From Knoellia sp. S7-12 (GTDB lineage Bacteria > Actinomycetota > Actinomycetes > Actinomycetales > Dermatophilaceae): DNA of 64,000 bases. Where the stretch lies: contig NZ_CP155449.1 in NCBI RefSeq assembly GCF_040518285.1, forward strand, positions 3,286,001 to 3,350,000, written 5' to 3'. The notes beneath the pieces are model-generated. The model was not told where the DNA came from and did not search any database. It saw only the letters and a list, made by a program, of their open reading frames with translations. Within the stretch, counting starts at the first letter, position 1, and every line of letters begins with the position of its first letter. The position numbers and the translations under genes are program-made. This document shows positions 17,497-27,945 of this stretch, piece by piece.

Positions 17497-18189
17497 ATGT
17501 TCGGATCACGCGCCAAGACCACGCTGCCCACCGCCGCCGAGGCTCTGCCCGGACGTGAGACCCGACCGTTCATGGTTCCGGCGACCCACGAGGTGCTCGG
17601 CACGCCGCTCGAGGGCCCGTGGCCCGAGGGCACCAAGGTCCTCTATGTCGCCATGGGATGTTTCTGGGGTGCCGAGCGCATCTTCTGGCAGCTCCCGGGT
17701 GTCGTGACGACGGCTGCGGGCTACATCGGTGGCTTCACCCCGAACCCGACCTACGAGGAGACCTGCACCGGCCGCACCGGTCACGCGGAGGCCGTCCTCA
17801 TCGCCTACGACCCCAAGCAGACTTCCCCCGAGCTGCTCCTCAAGTCCTTCTGGGAGAACCACGACCCCACGCAGGGCAACCGGCAGGGCAACGATGTCGG
17901 CACGGCATACCGGTCCGCAATCTTCTGGACCACGCCGGAGCAGGAGGCGGCCGCGAGGTCGACCAGCGAGGCCTTCCAGGGCGAGCTGACCCGCGTCAAC
18001 GCCGGCGAGATCACGACGCAGTTCTCGCCAGCCAAGGACGTTGGCGAGTTCTGGTACGCCGAGGACTACCATCAGCAGTACCTCCACAAGAACCCCAACG
18101 GCTACTGCAACCACGGGCCCAATGGCCTGACGTGCCCGATCGGCGTCGCGAACCTCCCGGCTCAGACAGACGTCCTCCCGCCCACCTGA
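17497..18189 (+). CDS. msrA: peptide-methionine (S)-S-oxide reductase
   Basis: Reduces methionine-S-sulfoxide in damaged proteins. The catalytic cysteine is C55 in [11 protein letters not shown], followed by [26 protein letters not shown]; the C-terminal [18 protein letters not shown] carries two likely recycling Cys. At 230 residues it is of usual length. AGGAG lies seven bases before the ATG. It is transcribed alone. Confidence 0.95.
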   Translation: MFGSRAKTTLPTAAEALPGRETRPFMVPATHEVLGTPLEGPWPEGTKVLYVAMGCFWGAERIFWQLPGVVTTAAGYIGGFTPNPTYEETCTGRTGHAEAVLIAYDPKQTSPELLLKSFWENHDPTQGNRQGNDVGTAYRSAIFWTTPEQEAAARSTSEAFQGELTRVNAGEITTQFSPAKDVGEFWYAEDYHQQYLHKNPNGYCNHGPNGLTCPIGVANLPAQTDVLPPT

Positions 18190-18309
18190 GGCACTCCGCA
18201 CGACCAGACAAATCGGGTATGCCGTCGCGCACCCTCTTCTCTGGCAGATTCTCCATGGGCGAGATCTGCTACCCGCACGAGGACGCGTGTGGGACCTTCT
18301 TTCCCGACT

Positions 18310-18591
18310 TCAGAAGGCCTTGGCGAGGGTGAGCGCCACACCAATGACGGCAGCCGTTGCGAGTGACGCGAACCCAGCGATGCGCAGCGGCGCGCCGACC
18401 TTCCAGTGATCACGTGGGCCGGGCGCATTGAAGCCGGTGTGCCCGCCGACGTCCGAACTACCTGCCGGACCGCCGAAGCCACCCTTGATCTCGGCCGTGG
18501 GCCGGGCCCTGCGCATCAGCACGAATCCGACACCGAGCAACAACACGCCGAGCACGGCGAGCACGACGACGAGCCACCACCATCCGGTCAT
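18310..18591 (-). CDS. small two-helix membrane protein
   Basis: 93 residues with helices at about 4-26 and 68-92, separated by a Gly-rich cytoplasmic or external loop. No family is recognised. It is convergent with msrA across a 120-base gap holding one GTATGCCG word and a weak GCAGAT/ATCTGC hairpin near 18247-18273. Confidence 0.55.
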   Translation of the reverse strand: MTGWWWLVVVLAVLGVLLLGVGFVLMRRARPTAEIKGGFGGPAGSSDVGGHTGFNAPGPRDHWKVGAPLRIAGFASLATAAVIGVALTLAKAF

Positions 18592-18648
18592 GCCTGACAG
18601 CGTGCCACGGCGGCCACGAACGAGGGGTTTTTCGGCGCCCCCTCAGTC

Positions 18649-20802
<2,154 letters not shown>

Positions 20803-22179
20803 TCAGTCGACGAGGTGACCCAGGAGGTCGGCCCGGGTGAGGACACCGACCGGCTTGCCACCCTCGATGACAAGGACCGCGTCGGCCGTCTCGAGCTCGT
20901 GTCGCGCGGTGGCGACCGGCTCACCAGAACCGACGAGCGGCAGTCCCTTGCCCATGTGCTTCTCGACCGAGTCGGACAGGTGCGCCTTGCCGACGAACAG
21001 CAGCTCGAGTAGTTCGCGCTCGCTCACGGACCCGGCGACCTCGCCGGTCATGACGGGCGGCTCGGCCTTGACGACGGGCATTTGCGAGACGCCGTACTCG
21101 CGCAGGATCTCGATGGCGTCGCGGATCGTCTCGCCCGGGTGCGTGTGCACGAGCGCAGGCATCTCGCCGGACTTGGCGTGGAGGATGCTGCCGACCGTCG
21201 TGGTCGCGTCGGAGTGCATGAAGCCGTAGGAGCTCATCCAGTCGTCGCTGAAGATCTTGGACATGTAGCCGCGACCCGAGTCCGGCAACAGGACGACGAC
21301 GACCGCGTCTGCCGGCAGGTCCTTGGCGACCTCGAGAGCCGCTACGACTGCCATGCCACAGGAGCCACCGACGAGCAGGCCCTCCTCGCGGGCGAGGCGA
21401 CGGGTCATCTCGAACGAGTCCGCGTCAGAGACGGCGACGATCCGGTCGACGACCTTGGGGTCGTAGGCGGTTGGCCAGAAGTCCTCACCGACACCCTCGA
21501 CGAGGTAGGGGCGACCGGTGCCGCCGGAGTAGACCGAACCCTCGGGGTCGGCGCCGACGATCTGGACGCGGCCGCCGTCACGGGACTCGCTCTGCTCGCG
21601 CAGGTAGCGGCCGGTGCCAGTGATCGTGCCGCCAGTGCCGATGCCCGTGACGAAGTGGGTGAGCGCGCCGTCGGTGTCGTTCCAGATCTCGGGACCGGTG
21701 GTCTCGTAGTGCGAGGCCGGGCCGTTGGGGTTGGAGTACTGGTCCGGCTTCCACGCGCCCTCGGTCTCGCGCACGAGGCGGTCCGAGGTCTCGTAGTAGG
21801 AGTCGGGGTGGTCCGGCGCGACGGCGGTGGGGCAGACGACGACCTGCGCGCCATAGGCCTTGAGGACGTTGCGCTTGTCCTCGCTCACCTTGTCCGGGCA
21901 CACGAAGATGCACTTGTAGCCCTTGCGCTGGGCGACCAGGGCGAGGCCGACGCCGGTGTTGCCACTCGTCGGCTCGACGATGGTGCCGCCCGGCTTGAGG
22001 GCGCCCGAGGCCTCGGCGGCCTCGACCATCTTGACGGCGATGCGGTCCTTCACGGACCCGCCCGGATTCATGTACTCGATCTTGGCAAGAACGGTCGCGG
22101 CGATCCCGTCAGTGACGGAGTTCAGCTTCACGAGCGGGGTGTTGCCCACGAGGTCGACGATGTGCTCGGCATACTTCAT
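20803..22179 (-). CDS. cbs: cystathionine beta-synthase
   Basis: A PLP enzyme joining serine (or an activated serine) and homocysteine to cystathionine. The PLP lysine is K44 in MNPGGSVKDRIA, and PTSGNTG and GIGTGGTITGTG follow. The C-terminal third holds two CBS domains (adenosyl-ligand regulatory pair), so length (458) and layout match bacterial/mycobacterial Cbs rather than CysK. GGGAGGAT precedes the ATG at 22179. It is divergent from the SGNH gene. Confidence 0.94.
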   Translation of the reverse strand: MKYAEHIVDLVGNTPLVKLNSVTDGIAATVLAKIEYMNPGGSVKDRIAVKMVEAAEASGALKPGGTIVEPTSGNTGVGLALVAQRKGYKCIFVCPDKVSEDKRNVLKAYGAQVVVCPTAVAPDHPDSYYETSDRLVRETEGAWKPDQYSNPNGPASHYETTGPEIWNDTDGALTHFVTGIGTGGTITGTGRYLREQSESRDGGRVQIVGADPEGSVYSGGTGRPYLVEGVGEDFWPTAYDPKVVDRIVAVSDADSFEMTRRLAREEGLLVGGSCGMAVVAALEVAKDLPADAVVVVLLPDSGRGYMSKIFSDDWMSSYGFMHSDATTTVGSILHAKSGEMPALVHTHPGETIRDAIEILREYGVSQMPVVKAEPPVMTGEVAGSVSERELLELLFVGKAHLSDSVEKHMGKGLPLVGSGEPVATARHELETADAVLVIEGGKPVGVLTRADLLGHLVD

Positions 22180-22279
22180 GGCCACATCCTCCCACTTGGC
22201 CCTGGGCCCCAGAGACCCTCCTCCCACGGCGTGGGCCGTGGGCTTCCCGGGTGGGAACACACCTGTCCCCGCCGGGCGT

Positions 22280-22285
22280 TAGCGT
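22280..22285 (+). promoter_or_regulatory. possible -10 box of the SGNH gene
   Basis: TAGCGT about 33 bases before the ATG, upstream of a GAGGAGG ribosome site. This gene is leadered, unlike many neighbours. Confidence 0.35.
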
Positions 22286-22317
22286 GGTCGAAGACCGAGG
22301 AGGTTTGAGGACCACAC

Positions 22318-23487
22318 ATGGGACGCGCACGACGAGCACGCAAGATCGCAGCAACAGCGGCATACGGGGGTGGCGGCCTGGCCGCGGCAAGCGCTGCGCT
22401 GGGGGCGGTGAGCTACGGAGTGATCCGGGGCGAGGCGCTGCTCGCGCGCCGCTTGGTCGGTAGGCCGTTCGACACTTCGCCGGACGACAACGGCACCTAT
22501 GGCGCCGGTCCGGGTGACCCCATCGAGATCCTCGTCATCGGCGACTCCAGTGCTGCCGGCATGGGGGCGCACCACCCCCACGAGACGGTCGGCGCGATCG
22601 TCGCCGGGGGTGTGAGCGCCCTCATGGGCCGCAGCGTCCACCTCACCAACCATGCTGTCGTCGGCGCCGAATCGAGCGACCTGGAGCGGCAGCTCGCACA
22701 GAGTCTCGAGTCGGTGACCTTGCCCGACGTCGTCGTCATCATGATCGGCGCCAACGACGTGACCCACCGCGTCGACCGTGCGACAGCCGTGCGTCACCTC
22801 GAGCTGACGGTGCGGCGCATCCGGGCTCTGGGCAGCGAGGTTGTCGTCGGCACCTGCCCCGATCTCGGCACGATCGAACCGTTGGCCCAGCCGCTTCGCC
22901 TGCTCGCGCGCCGATGGAGCCGCGACCTCGCGGCCGCCCAGACGATCGCCGTCGTCGAGGCCGGCGGCCGCACCGTGTCGCTGGGTGACCTGCTGGGGGT
23001 TGAGTTCGCTGCGTCGCCCAAGACTCTTTTCAGCGAGGACCGCTTCCACCCCTCGCCCGCGGGCTACGCCAGAGTGGCGGCGGCGTTGCTCCCGTCGGTC
23101 TGCGCCGCGCTCGGTGTGTGGGGCCACGACACGGCCGACCGCCCACCGGAGGCCCGTCGTGGCGAGGGCGTCGGCCCGGTCGCCGTGGCTGCCGGTCAGG
23201 CGGTCAAGGACCCGGGGACCGAGGTCTCTCCGACCGAGGTCGGTGGCCAGGCGCGCGGTCCGCGGGGACGTTGGGCTGTGCTGTTGCGGCGTCGCCCCGA
23301 CGCCGTGCCGGACGCGCGCGACCCCGAGGCCGACGCGTCAGTCGACGAGTCGACCTCACTTGAAGCATCGACCGCAGGTGAGGCGCCAACCTCAGGGGTG
23401 ACGCGCACCCCAGGGGAGACGCAAACCTCAAGGGAGGCGACGGCGCAGGTCGGCAAGCCGGTCGGCGAGTTCGGGGACATCCGCTGA
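22318..23487 (+). CDS. SGNH/GDSL-type hydrolase
   Basis: A 389-residue esterase/lipase-like protein: block I GDSSAAGMGA, block III GANDVT, block V DRFHPSPAGY supplying the Ser and Asp-x-x-His of the triad. An N-terminal hydrophobic segment (about 13-35) suggests export or anchoring. The last 100 residues are Arg/Pro/Thr-rich and look disordered. It parallels Rv1075c beside cbs in M. tuberculosis. The 3' end overlaps the opposing small gene by 60 bases. Confidence 0.85.
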   Translation: MGRARRARKIAATAAYGGGGLAAASAALGAVSYGVIRGEALLARRLVGRPFDTSPDDNGTYGAGPGDPIEILVIGDSSAAGMGAHHPHETVGAIVAGGVSALMGRSVHLTNHAVVGAESSDLERQLAQSLESVTLPDVVVIMIGANDVTHRVDRATAVRHLELTVRRIRALGSEVVVGTCPDLGTIEPLAQPLRLLARRWSRDLAAAQTIAVVEAGGRTVSLGDLLGVEFAASPKTLFSEDRFHPSPAGYARVAAALLPSVCAALGVWGHDTADRPPEARRGEGVGPVAVAAGQAVKDPGTEVSPTEVGGQARGPRGRWAVLLRRRPDAVPDARDPEADASVDESTSLEASTAGEAPTSGVTRTPGETQTSREATAQVGKPVGEFGDIR

Positions 23488-23697
23488 CGCGGCATCCCAC
23501 ACGAGGACGCGCAACTGGTCGATGAGAACGGCCGGGCCCAGCTCGGGCACCGGCTGACCTGCGGTGACGGCGGCAAGCTCCTGGACGACCTCGCGCATGT
23601 CTCTGGATGCGGCGAGCGCGTGGTCCGCGGACAGCTCTCGCCATCTGCGGACCACGCGCTCGAGCTCCCGAGAGACGTCCTCAGGGAGTGCGTGCAT
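23428..23697 (-). CDS. small helical protein of unknown function
   Basis: 89 residues, predicted all-helical and charged (ELERVVRRWRELSADHALAASRDM, LADRLADLRRRLP). It lies 13 bases after the Bax-inhibitor gene, in the same operon, and its 3' end runs 60 bases into the opposing SGNH gene. No family is recognised. Confidence 0.6.
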   Translation of the reverse strand: MHALPEDVSRELERVVRRWRELSADHALAASRDMREVVQELAAVTAGQPVPELGPAVLIDQLRVLVWDAASADVPELADRLADLRRRLP

Positions 23698-23710
23698 CAG
23701 TCGAGCAACG

Positions 23711-24571
23711 TCACTCGCGCATGCGGGCGAAGAGGCGCAGGAACTCGATGTAGAGCCAGACGACCGTGACGATCAGGCCGTGCGCGAGGAGCCAGCTGTA
23801 CTTCTGGGGGGCGCCGGTCGCGATCGCGCGCTCGATCATGTCGAAGTCGAGGGCGAGTGAGACCGAGGCGAGGCCGACGGCGAACACCGAGATGGCGATG
23901 CCGAACGGCGTGTTGCCGCCGATGCCGAACTGCGTGTTGGTGACCATCGCGTAGATGACGTTGATGACTGCGAAGATCGCGTAGCCGAAGATCATCATCG
24001 TGACGATGCGGCGGAACTTCGCGGTGACCTTGATGAGCCCGGACTTGTAGGCAAGGAACATGCCGACGAACACCCCGACGGTCGCCATGGCCGCCATCGG
24101 CACGACACCGTTCCAGCGCGACTCAAAGACCTGGCTGACTGCACCAACGAACAGACCCTCGAGGACGGCATACCCAACGATGAGCGGAACGCTCAGGGTC
24201 TTCTTGAAGGCGATGACGAGCCCGAGCACGAGCGTGCCGATCATGCCGCCGATCAGCACCATCAGGCCGAGACCGGGGTACTGACTCGCGACGTACCAGC
24301 CGACTGCACCGAAGCTCACGACCAGGGCGAACAGGCCCATCGTCTTCATGATGACGTCGTCCATGGTCACGCGACCGGTGTCGGTCGGACCTGCGGTGGG
24401 CGCGTTGTACATGTCCTGGAGCTGCTGCTCCGACCCCAATTGGCCGGTCGCGCCCTGCTGCGCGTAGGAGCTGTTGCCGGGCTCGGCGCCCTGGCTGCGG
24501 TGACCCTGGAACCCGGCATAACCGGACTGGGCGTCCTTCTCAAGTCGGTTGAAGGCCGGATTGCTGGCCAT
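23711..24571 (-). CDS. Bax inhibitor-1 / YccA family membrane protein
   Basis: 286 residues: a Gln/Gly-rich cytoplasmic N-terminus of about 70 residues, then seven hydrophobic helices with the family's ALDFDMIERAIATGAPQKYSWLLAHGLIVTVVWLYIEFLRL, which includes the paired aspartates implicated in pH-gated ion leak in BsYetJ. Its role in bacteria is uncertain. GGAGGA precedes the ATG. Confidence 0.9.
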   Translation of the reverse strand: MASNPAFNRLEKDAQSGYAGFQGHRSQGAEPGNSSYAQQGATGQLGSEQQLQDMYNAPTAGPTDTGRVTMDDVIMKTMGLFALVVSFGAVGWYVASQYPGLGLMVLIGGMIGTLVLGLVIAFKKTLSVPLIVGYAVLEGLFVGAVSQVFESRWNGVVPMAAMATVGVFVGMFLAYKSGLIKVTAKFRRIVTMMIFGYAIFAVINVIYAMVTNTQFGIGGNTPFGIAISVFAVGLASVSLALDFDMIERAIATGAPQKYSWLLAHGLIVTVVWLYIEFLRLFARMRE

Positions 24572-24742
24572 CGTTGTCCTCCGTATGTCTGGCGCGGTGG
24601 CGATCCACCACGTCGTTCACCTATTCAATCGTGTCTGGGGCCCTCTGTGTTCCCGGGGCGCGGTCTCCTGTGGACAACGATCCCCAGGGGGACGGCGATT
24701 TTGCATACGCTCACACAACATCGCGACTCGTTGACTGGGTGA

Positions 24743-25336
24743 ATGACTCACCCCGTTGCCGCAGTTCGACCCGAGGAGCGCCCTCGACGCGCGCTCCTCG
24801 TTGCCTTGTTCCTCGTCTATCTCGTGCTGCTCACATGGGTCGTGATGTGGAAGCTCGACGTGCCGTGGGTCGGCGGAGGCTTCCGCAACGTCAAGCTCGT
24901 GCCCTTCGTCTCCAGCGACGGTGACGGCGCCAGCCAGCCCCTGGAGGTCGCGGGGAATCTCCTGCTCTTCATCCCCTTCGGCGTCTACCTCAGACTGCTC
25001 GCGCCGTCGTGGTCCCCGCTGTCGGTGACGGCTCTGGCTGTGGGCGCGAGTGGAACGCTGGAGGGTGCGCAGTTCGTGCTGGCCGTCGGACGCACCGACA
25101 CCTCGGATGTCATCGCCAACACCGCTGGCGCCGTGGTCGGGCTGGTCGCCGTCGCCCTCGCCCACCATGGGATCGGAGCGCCGGCGAGGCGTCTCATGAC
25201 GGGTGCCTGCACCGTGGGGACCACGTTTGCCTTGGTGGCGTGCGCGATCTTCGTCGCCGCTCCCCTGCGCTATGGACCGCCGGACGTCGCGTGCGACCAG
25301 TCGGGGTCGTGCCGCGTGGGCCACCTCGCCCGCTGA
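24743..25336 (+). CDS. VanZ-like family protein
   Basis: 197-residue membrane protein with about five helices and the VanZ core: NVKLVPF, EVAGNLLLFIPFGVYL, TLEGAQFVLAVGRTDTSDVIANTAGAVVG. VanZ confers low-level teicoplanin resistance; most relatives have no known role. A possible -10 box (TACGCT, 24706-24711) gives a short leader. tRNA-Leu follows on the other strand. Confidence 0.85.
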   Translation: MTHPVAAVRPEERPRRALLVALFLVYLVLLTWVVMWKLDVPWVGGGFRNVKLVPFVSSDGDGASQPLEVAGNLLLFIPFGVYLRLLAPSWSPLSVTALAVGASGTLEGAQFVLAVGRTDTSDVIANTAGAVVGLVAVALAHHGIGAPARRLMTGACTVGTTFALVACAIFVAAPLRYGPPDVACDQSGSCRVGHLAR

Positions 25337-25340
25337 AAAC

Positions 25341-25418
25341 TGGTGCCCCCGACGGGGATCGAACCCGTACCCGGAGCGATTTTAAGTCGCCTGCCTCTGC
25401 CAGTTGGGCCACGGGGGC
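25341..25418 (-). tRNA. tRNA-Leu(UAA), short variable arm
   Basis: A cloverleaf can be drawn: acceptor GCCCCCG/CGGGGGC, anticodon stem GGCGA/TCGCT with loop CTTAAAA (anticodon TAA), T-arm ACGGG-TTCGATC-CCCGT, encoded CCA. The variable loop is short, unlike normal class II leucine tRNAs. A tRNA of this form annotated Leu(TAA) is, from memory, widespread in actinobacteria. Amino-acid identity is therefore by anticodon only. Confidence 0.88.
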
Positions 25419-25461
25419 GAACTCACTGTATGCCGTGAGGCCGGCCTCCAGCCCTCTGCTT

Positions 25462-25572
25462 GCGTCTGCGGATGCGGCGGTTCCAGCGACCACATCCGCA
25501 GGCGCGGTGGGTATACCGCCTGCTTGCGCCCGCAACCTTGGCCACCCCTGCGACCAAGGTTGCGGACGCAAG
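25462..25572. terminator. tandem twin hairpins after the DUF1700 gene
   Basis: Hairpin one pairs GCGTCTGCGGATG (25462-25474) with CATCCGCAGGCGC (25493-25505). Hairpin two pairs the 19 bases at 25523-25541 (CTTGCGCCCGC...) with 25554-25572 at 18 of 19 positions, starting two bases past the DUF1700 stop. A small GCGGT/ACCGC stem lies between. The gap also holds a GTATGCCG word at 25428. Confidence 0.75.
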
Positions 25573-25574
25573 GG

Positions 25575-26654
25575 TCACCTCGACGCGCTCGGACTCGGAC
25601 TTGAGCTGGGCGTCGGGGTGGGAGTCGCCGAGACCCCTGAGCTCGGCGACGTCGGTGGGGCCTCGGGTGAGGCCGTGGGTGACGGACTGACGGTGGCGGC
25701 AGTCGTCGGAGAGGTCGTCGTCGGATCCTTTGGCTCGATCGTCGGGACCGGCCCGGGAAGCGGGGTGATCGCCACCGGCGGCTCCCATTCGGTGTCGCCC
25801 ATGCGCTCCCACCCGCTCCGATCGTTCCACCGCAGCGGGAAGATGTCGCGCGCGACCGGGAGTTCCCCAGTGCTCGGATCACGGAGCTGCTCGAGAGCAG
25901 CGAGGTCATCGCCCGCACTGATGAAGTCCTCACCCACCTGAAGGGCTCGACCGTTCTGGTCCAGAATCCGGACCTTGTCGATCCGACGGCCCGTCTCGTC
26001 GTAGGCATAGAGGTTGGCGACCGGCTGGCCGTTGTTGAACACACCAGTGCCCACCGGCGACCCCATCTCCTCGGTGTAGGTCGGTTCGCTGTACGAACCT
26101 CTGTCGACGAACAGGACTAGCGCGAACGGCAGCAGGAGCACCGCGACGATGTTGCCGATGACGCGCACCGGACCGACCCAGTCGCCGGTCAGCGTCCCGT
26201 GGCGAGCCATGAGACCCAGCGCGATCGAGACGACCGCACTGAGTACACCGAGCCAGGTAATGGGTGCACCGATCATGAGGGCCGGAAGGGCTGCGAGGGC
26301 GAAGCCACGCACAGCCCACCACACAGGCCGAAGGTCGCTCAGCCACGGCATCGCCGTGGTGGCGTTCGTGGCCAGTTCGGACCACCACTGCGAAAGACGC
26401 TCTCCCGCAGAGGTGCTCGTCTGCACCGCAACCACCCGCGGAGGCAGGCCAGCAGCGGAACGCAGCTCGGCGGCATACGCATCCGGTTCACCGAGACGGT
26501 CACGCAACGTGCCGTCGCCCGGCTCGGCCAACCGCTCCGTGAGGTCAGCCTCCATCCCGGTCGTGAACTCATCGGCATCCTCGGCCGGCAGGTCCGCGAG
26601 GGCCGCCCGAACCTGCGCAACGTAGTCGCGAACCTCGGTGTCCGTGTCGTTCAT
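25575..26654 (-). CDS. DUF1700/HAAS-domain membrane protein
   Basis: 359 residues. Residues 1-75 form the helical HAAS-type domain (VRAALADLPAEDADEFTTGMEADLTERLAE), then three to four membrane helices, an external domain, and a Pro/Ser/Thr-rich tail. HAAS proteins usually follow a PadR regulator, as here, and are thought to act as its membrane partner. The ATG at 26654 is the chosen start; GTG at 26666, overlapping the padR stop, adds four residues and is equally likely. Confidence 0.8.
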   Translation of the reverse strand: MNDTDTEVRDYVAQVRAALADLPAEDADEFTTGMEADLTERLAEPGDGTLRDRLGEPDAYAAELRSAAGLPPRVVAVQTSTSAGERLSQWWSELATNATTAMPWLSDLRPVWWAVRGFALAALPALMIGAPITWLGVLSAVVSIALGLMARHGTLTGDWVGPVRVIGNIVAVLLLPFALVLFVDRGSYSEPTYTEEMGSPVGTGVFNNGQPVANLYAYDETGRRIDKVRILDQNGRALQVGEDFISAGDDLAALEQLRDPSTGELPVARDIFPLRWNDRSGWERMGDTEWEPPVAITPLPGPVPTIEPKDPTTTSPTTAATVSPSPTASPEAPPTSPSSGVSATPTPTPSSSPSPSASR

Positions 26655-26662
26655 GCTGGCGT

Positions 26663-26995
26663 TCACGTGCGCACTCCTGCCTCGTCGAGGAGGCCGGCCA
26701 TCGTCCCTGCGAAGGCGGCCCAGGTCTTGCCCTGGCTGGCGAGGGCGTCGCGGCCCTGCGCGTTGATCCCGTAATACTTGCGGTGGGGGCCCTCGTCGCT
26801 CGGAACGACGTAGGACGTGAGCGCCCCTGCGCTGTAGAGGCGACGAAGCGTGCCATAGACCGATGCGTCCCCGACGTCCTCGAGCCCGGCGGCCCGAAGG
26901 CGACGAACGACGTCGTAGCCGTAGCCGTCCTCGCGGGCGACGACGGCGAGGACCGCGAGGTCGAGCACTCCCTTGACGAGCTGTGTGGCGTCCAT
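26663..26995 (-). CDS. PadR-family transcriptional regulator
   Basis: 110-residue winged-helix repressor: MDATQLVKGVLDLAVLAVVAREDGYGYDVVRRL at the N-terminus, recognition helix and wing in DASVYGTLRRLYSAGALTSYVVPSDEGPHRKYY. The start at 26995 follows GGAG. It forms an operon with the DUF1700 gene. The inverted repeat at 27053-27081 is a likely autoregulatory operator. Confidence 0.9.
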   Translation of the reverse strand: MDATQLVKGVLDLAVLAVVAREDGYGYDVVRRLRAAGLEDVGDASVYGTLRRLYSAGALTSYVVPSDEGPHRKYYGINAQGRDALASQGKTWAAFAGTMAGLLDEAGVRT

Positions 26996-27052
26996 GATCT
27001 CCGGGCACCCCCTGTTCTCTCGTGACGACCATCGACCTGATGGCGCACGGTG

Positions 27053-27081
27053 CACACTACTACGCACTCCGCATTAGTGTG
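27053..27081. promoter_or_regulatory. padR promoter and operator
   Basis: CACACTA and TAGTGTG are perfect 7-bp arms 15 bases apart. On the gene strand TTGCCA and TAGTAG are separated by 17 bases, a good -35/-10 pair that overlaps the repeat, so PadR binding here would block its own promoter. Confidence 0.55.
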
Positions 27082-27148
27082 GCAACAACAGGAGCGACCG
27101 CGTGTCGCCAGCTCGGGCAAGGCCCCGGAACCCCCGGGACACGCCCGG

Positions 27149-27154
27149 TAGGCT
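27149..27154 (+). promoter_or_regulatory. -10 box (TAGGCT) of the TetR gene
   Basis: TAGGCT about 45 bases before the ATG at 27199. Confidence 0.4.
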
Positions 27155-27198
27155 CAGGAATTCACCCGCGCGGCACTCAGAACGGATGACCTCCCGGC

Positions 27199-27945
27199 AT
27201 GACCTCCACGGCAACTCCCGGTTCCTCGGACACCCCCGACCTCACCGGCTCCCCTGGCCCCAAGGAGTCCCTCACCACGCGCCGTCGCGGCCCCGCCAAG
27301 GGCACTCCCCGAGCACCGCGGATGAAGCGCGAAGAGCGCGAGCGCCAGCTCCTCGACGTCGCCGAGTCGGTCTTCGCCGAACACGGCTACCAGGAGACGA
27401 CGATGGAGCTCATCGCCGCTGCCGCCGGGATCACCAAGCCGGTCATCTATGACCACTTCGGCTCCAAGGAGAAGCTCCTCGTCGCCGTCGTCGCCCGCGC
27501 CCGCGAGGACCTGCTCTCGTCGACTGCGGCCGCGCTCGATGCGCTCCCACCGCACTCGCCCGTCGAGGCCCACTTCCGGGCCGGGGTCCGCGCCTTCATG
27601 CAGTTCTTCGAGGCTCGCCGCGGCAGCTTCCGGGTCTACATGCAGGAGTCCGCCGTCGCTGTCGTGGCCGGACAGGACATCGAGAACCTCCGGCAGGCTC
27701 AGGCCCGCGACATCGCCGAACGATTCAGTGACAACCCCGCGATCGCGGCCTATCCCATGGTCTTTCGCGAGGCCATGGCCGAGATCATGATCGCCACCAA
27801 CGAGCGGGTCGCCTCTTGGCGCCTGCGCAACCCCGAGATCGATCTCGACACGGCAGTCGAGATCGTGATGTCGGTGCTGTGGAACGGTTTCGGCTCCTAC
27901 ACCGCCGAGACGGTCCCCGAGGTCGCGATCAGCCCACGCAACTGA
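27199..27945 (+). CDS. TetR-family transcriptional regulator
   Basis: 248 residues with a disordered 45-residue N-terminus, then a TetR DNA-binding domain (LLDVAESVFAEHGYQETTMELIAAAAGITKPVIYDHFGSKEKLL) and an all-helical ligand domain. Target and ligand are unknown. Its 3' end overlaps the opposing ppx gene by 17 bases. A related TetR lies at 52426. Confidence 0.9.
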   Translation: MTSTATPGSSDTPDLTGSPGPKESLTTRRRGPAKGTPRAPRMKREERERQLLDVAESVFAEHGYQETTMELIAAAAGITKPVIYDHFGSKEKLLVAVVARAREDLLSSTAAALDALPPHSPVEAHFRAGVRAFMQFFEARRGSFRVYMQESAVAVVAGQDIENLRQAQARDIAERFSDNPAIAAYPMVFREAMAEIMIATNERVASWRLRNPEIDLDTAVEIVMSVLWNGFGSYTAETVPEVAISPRN

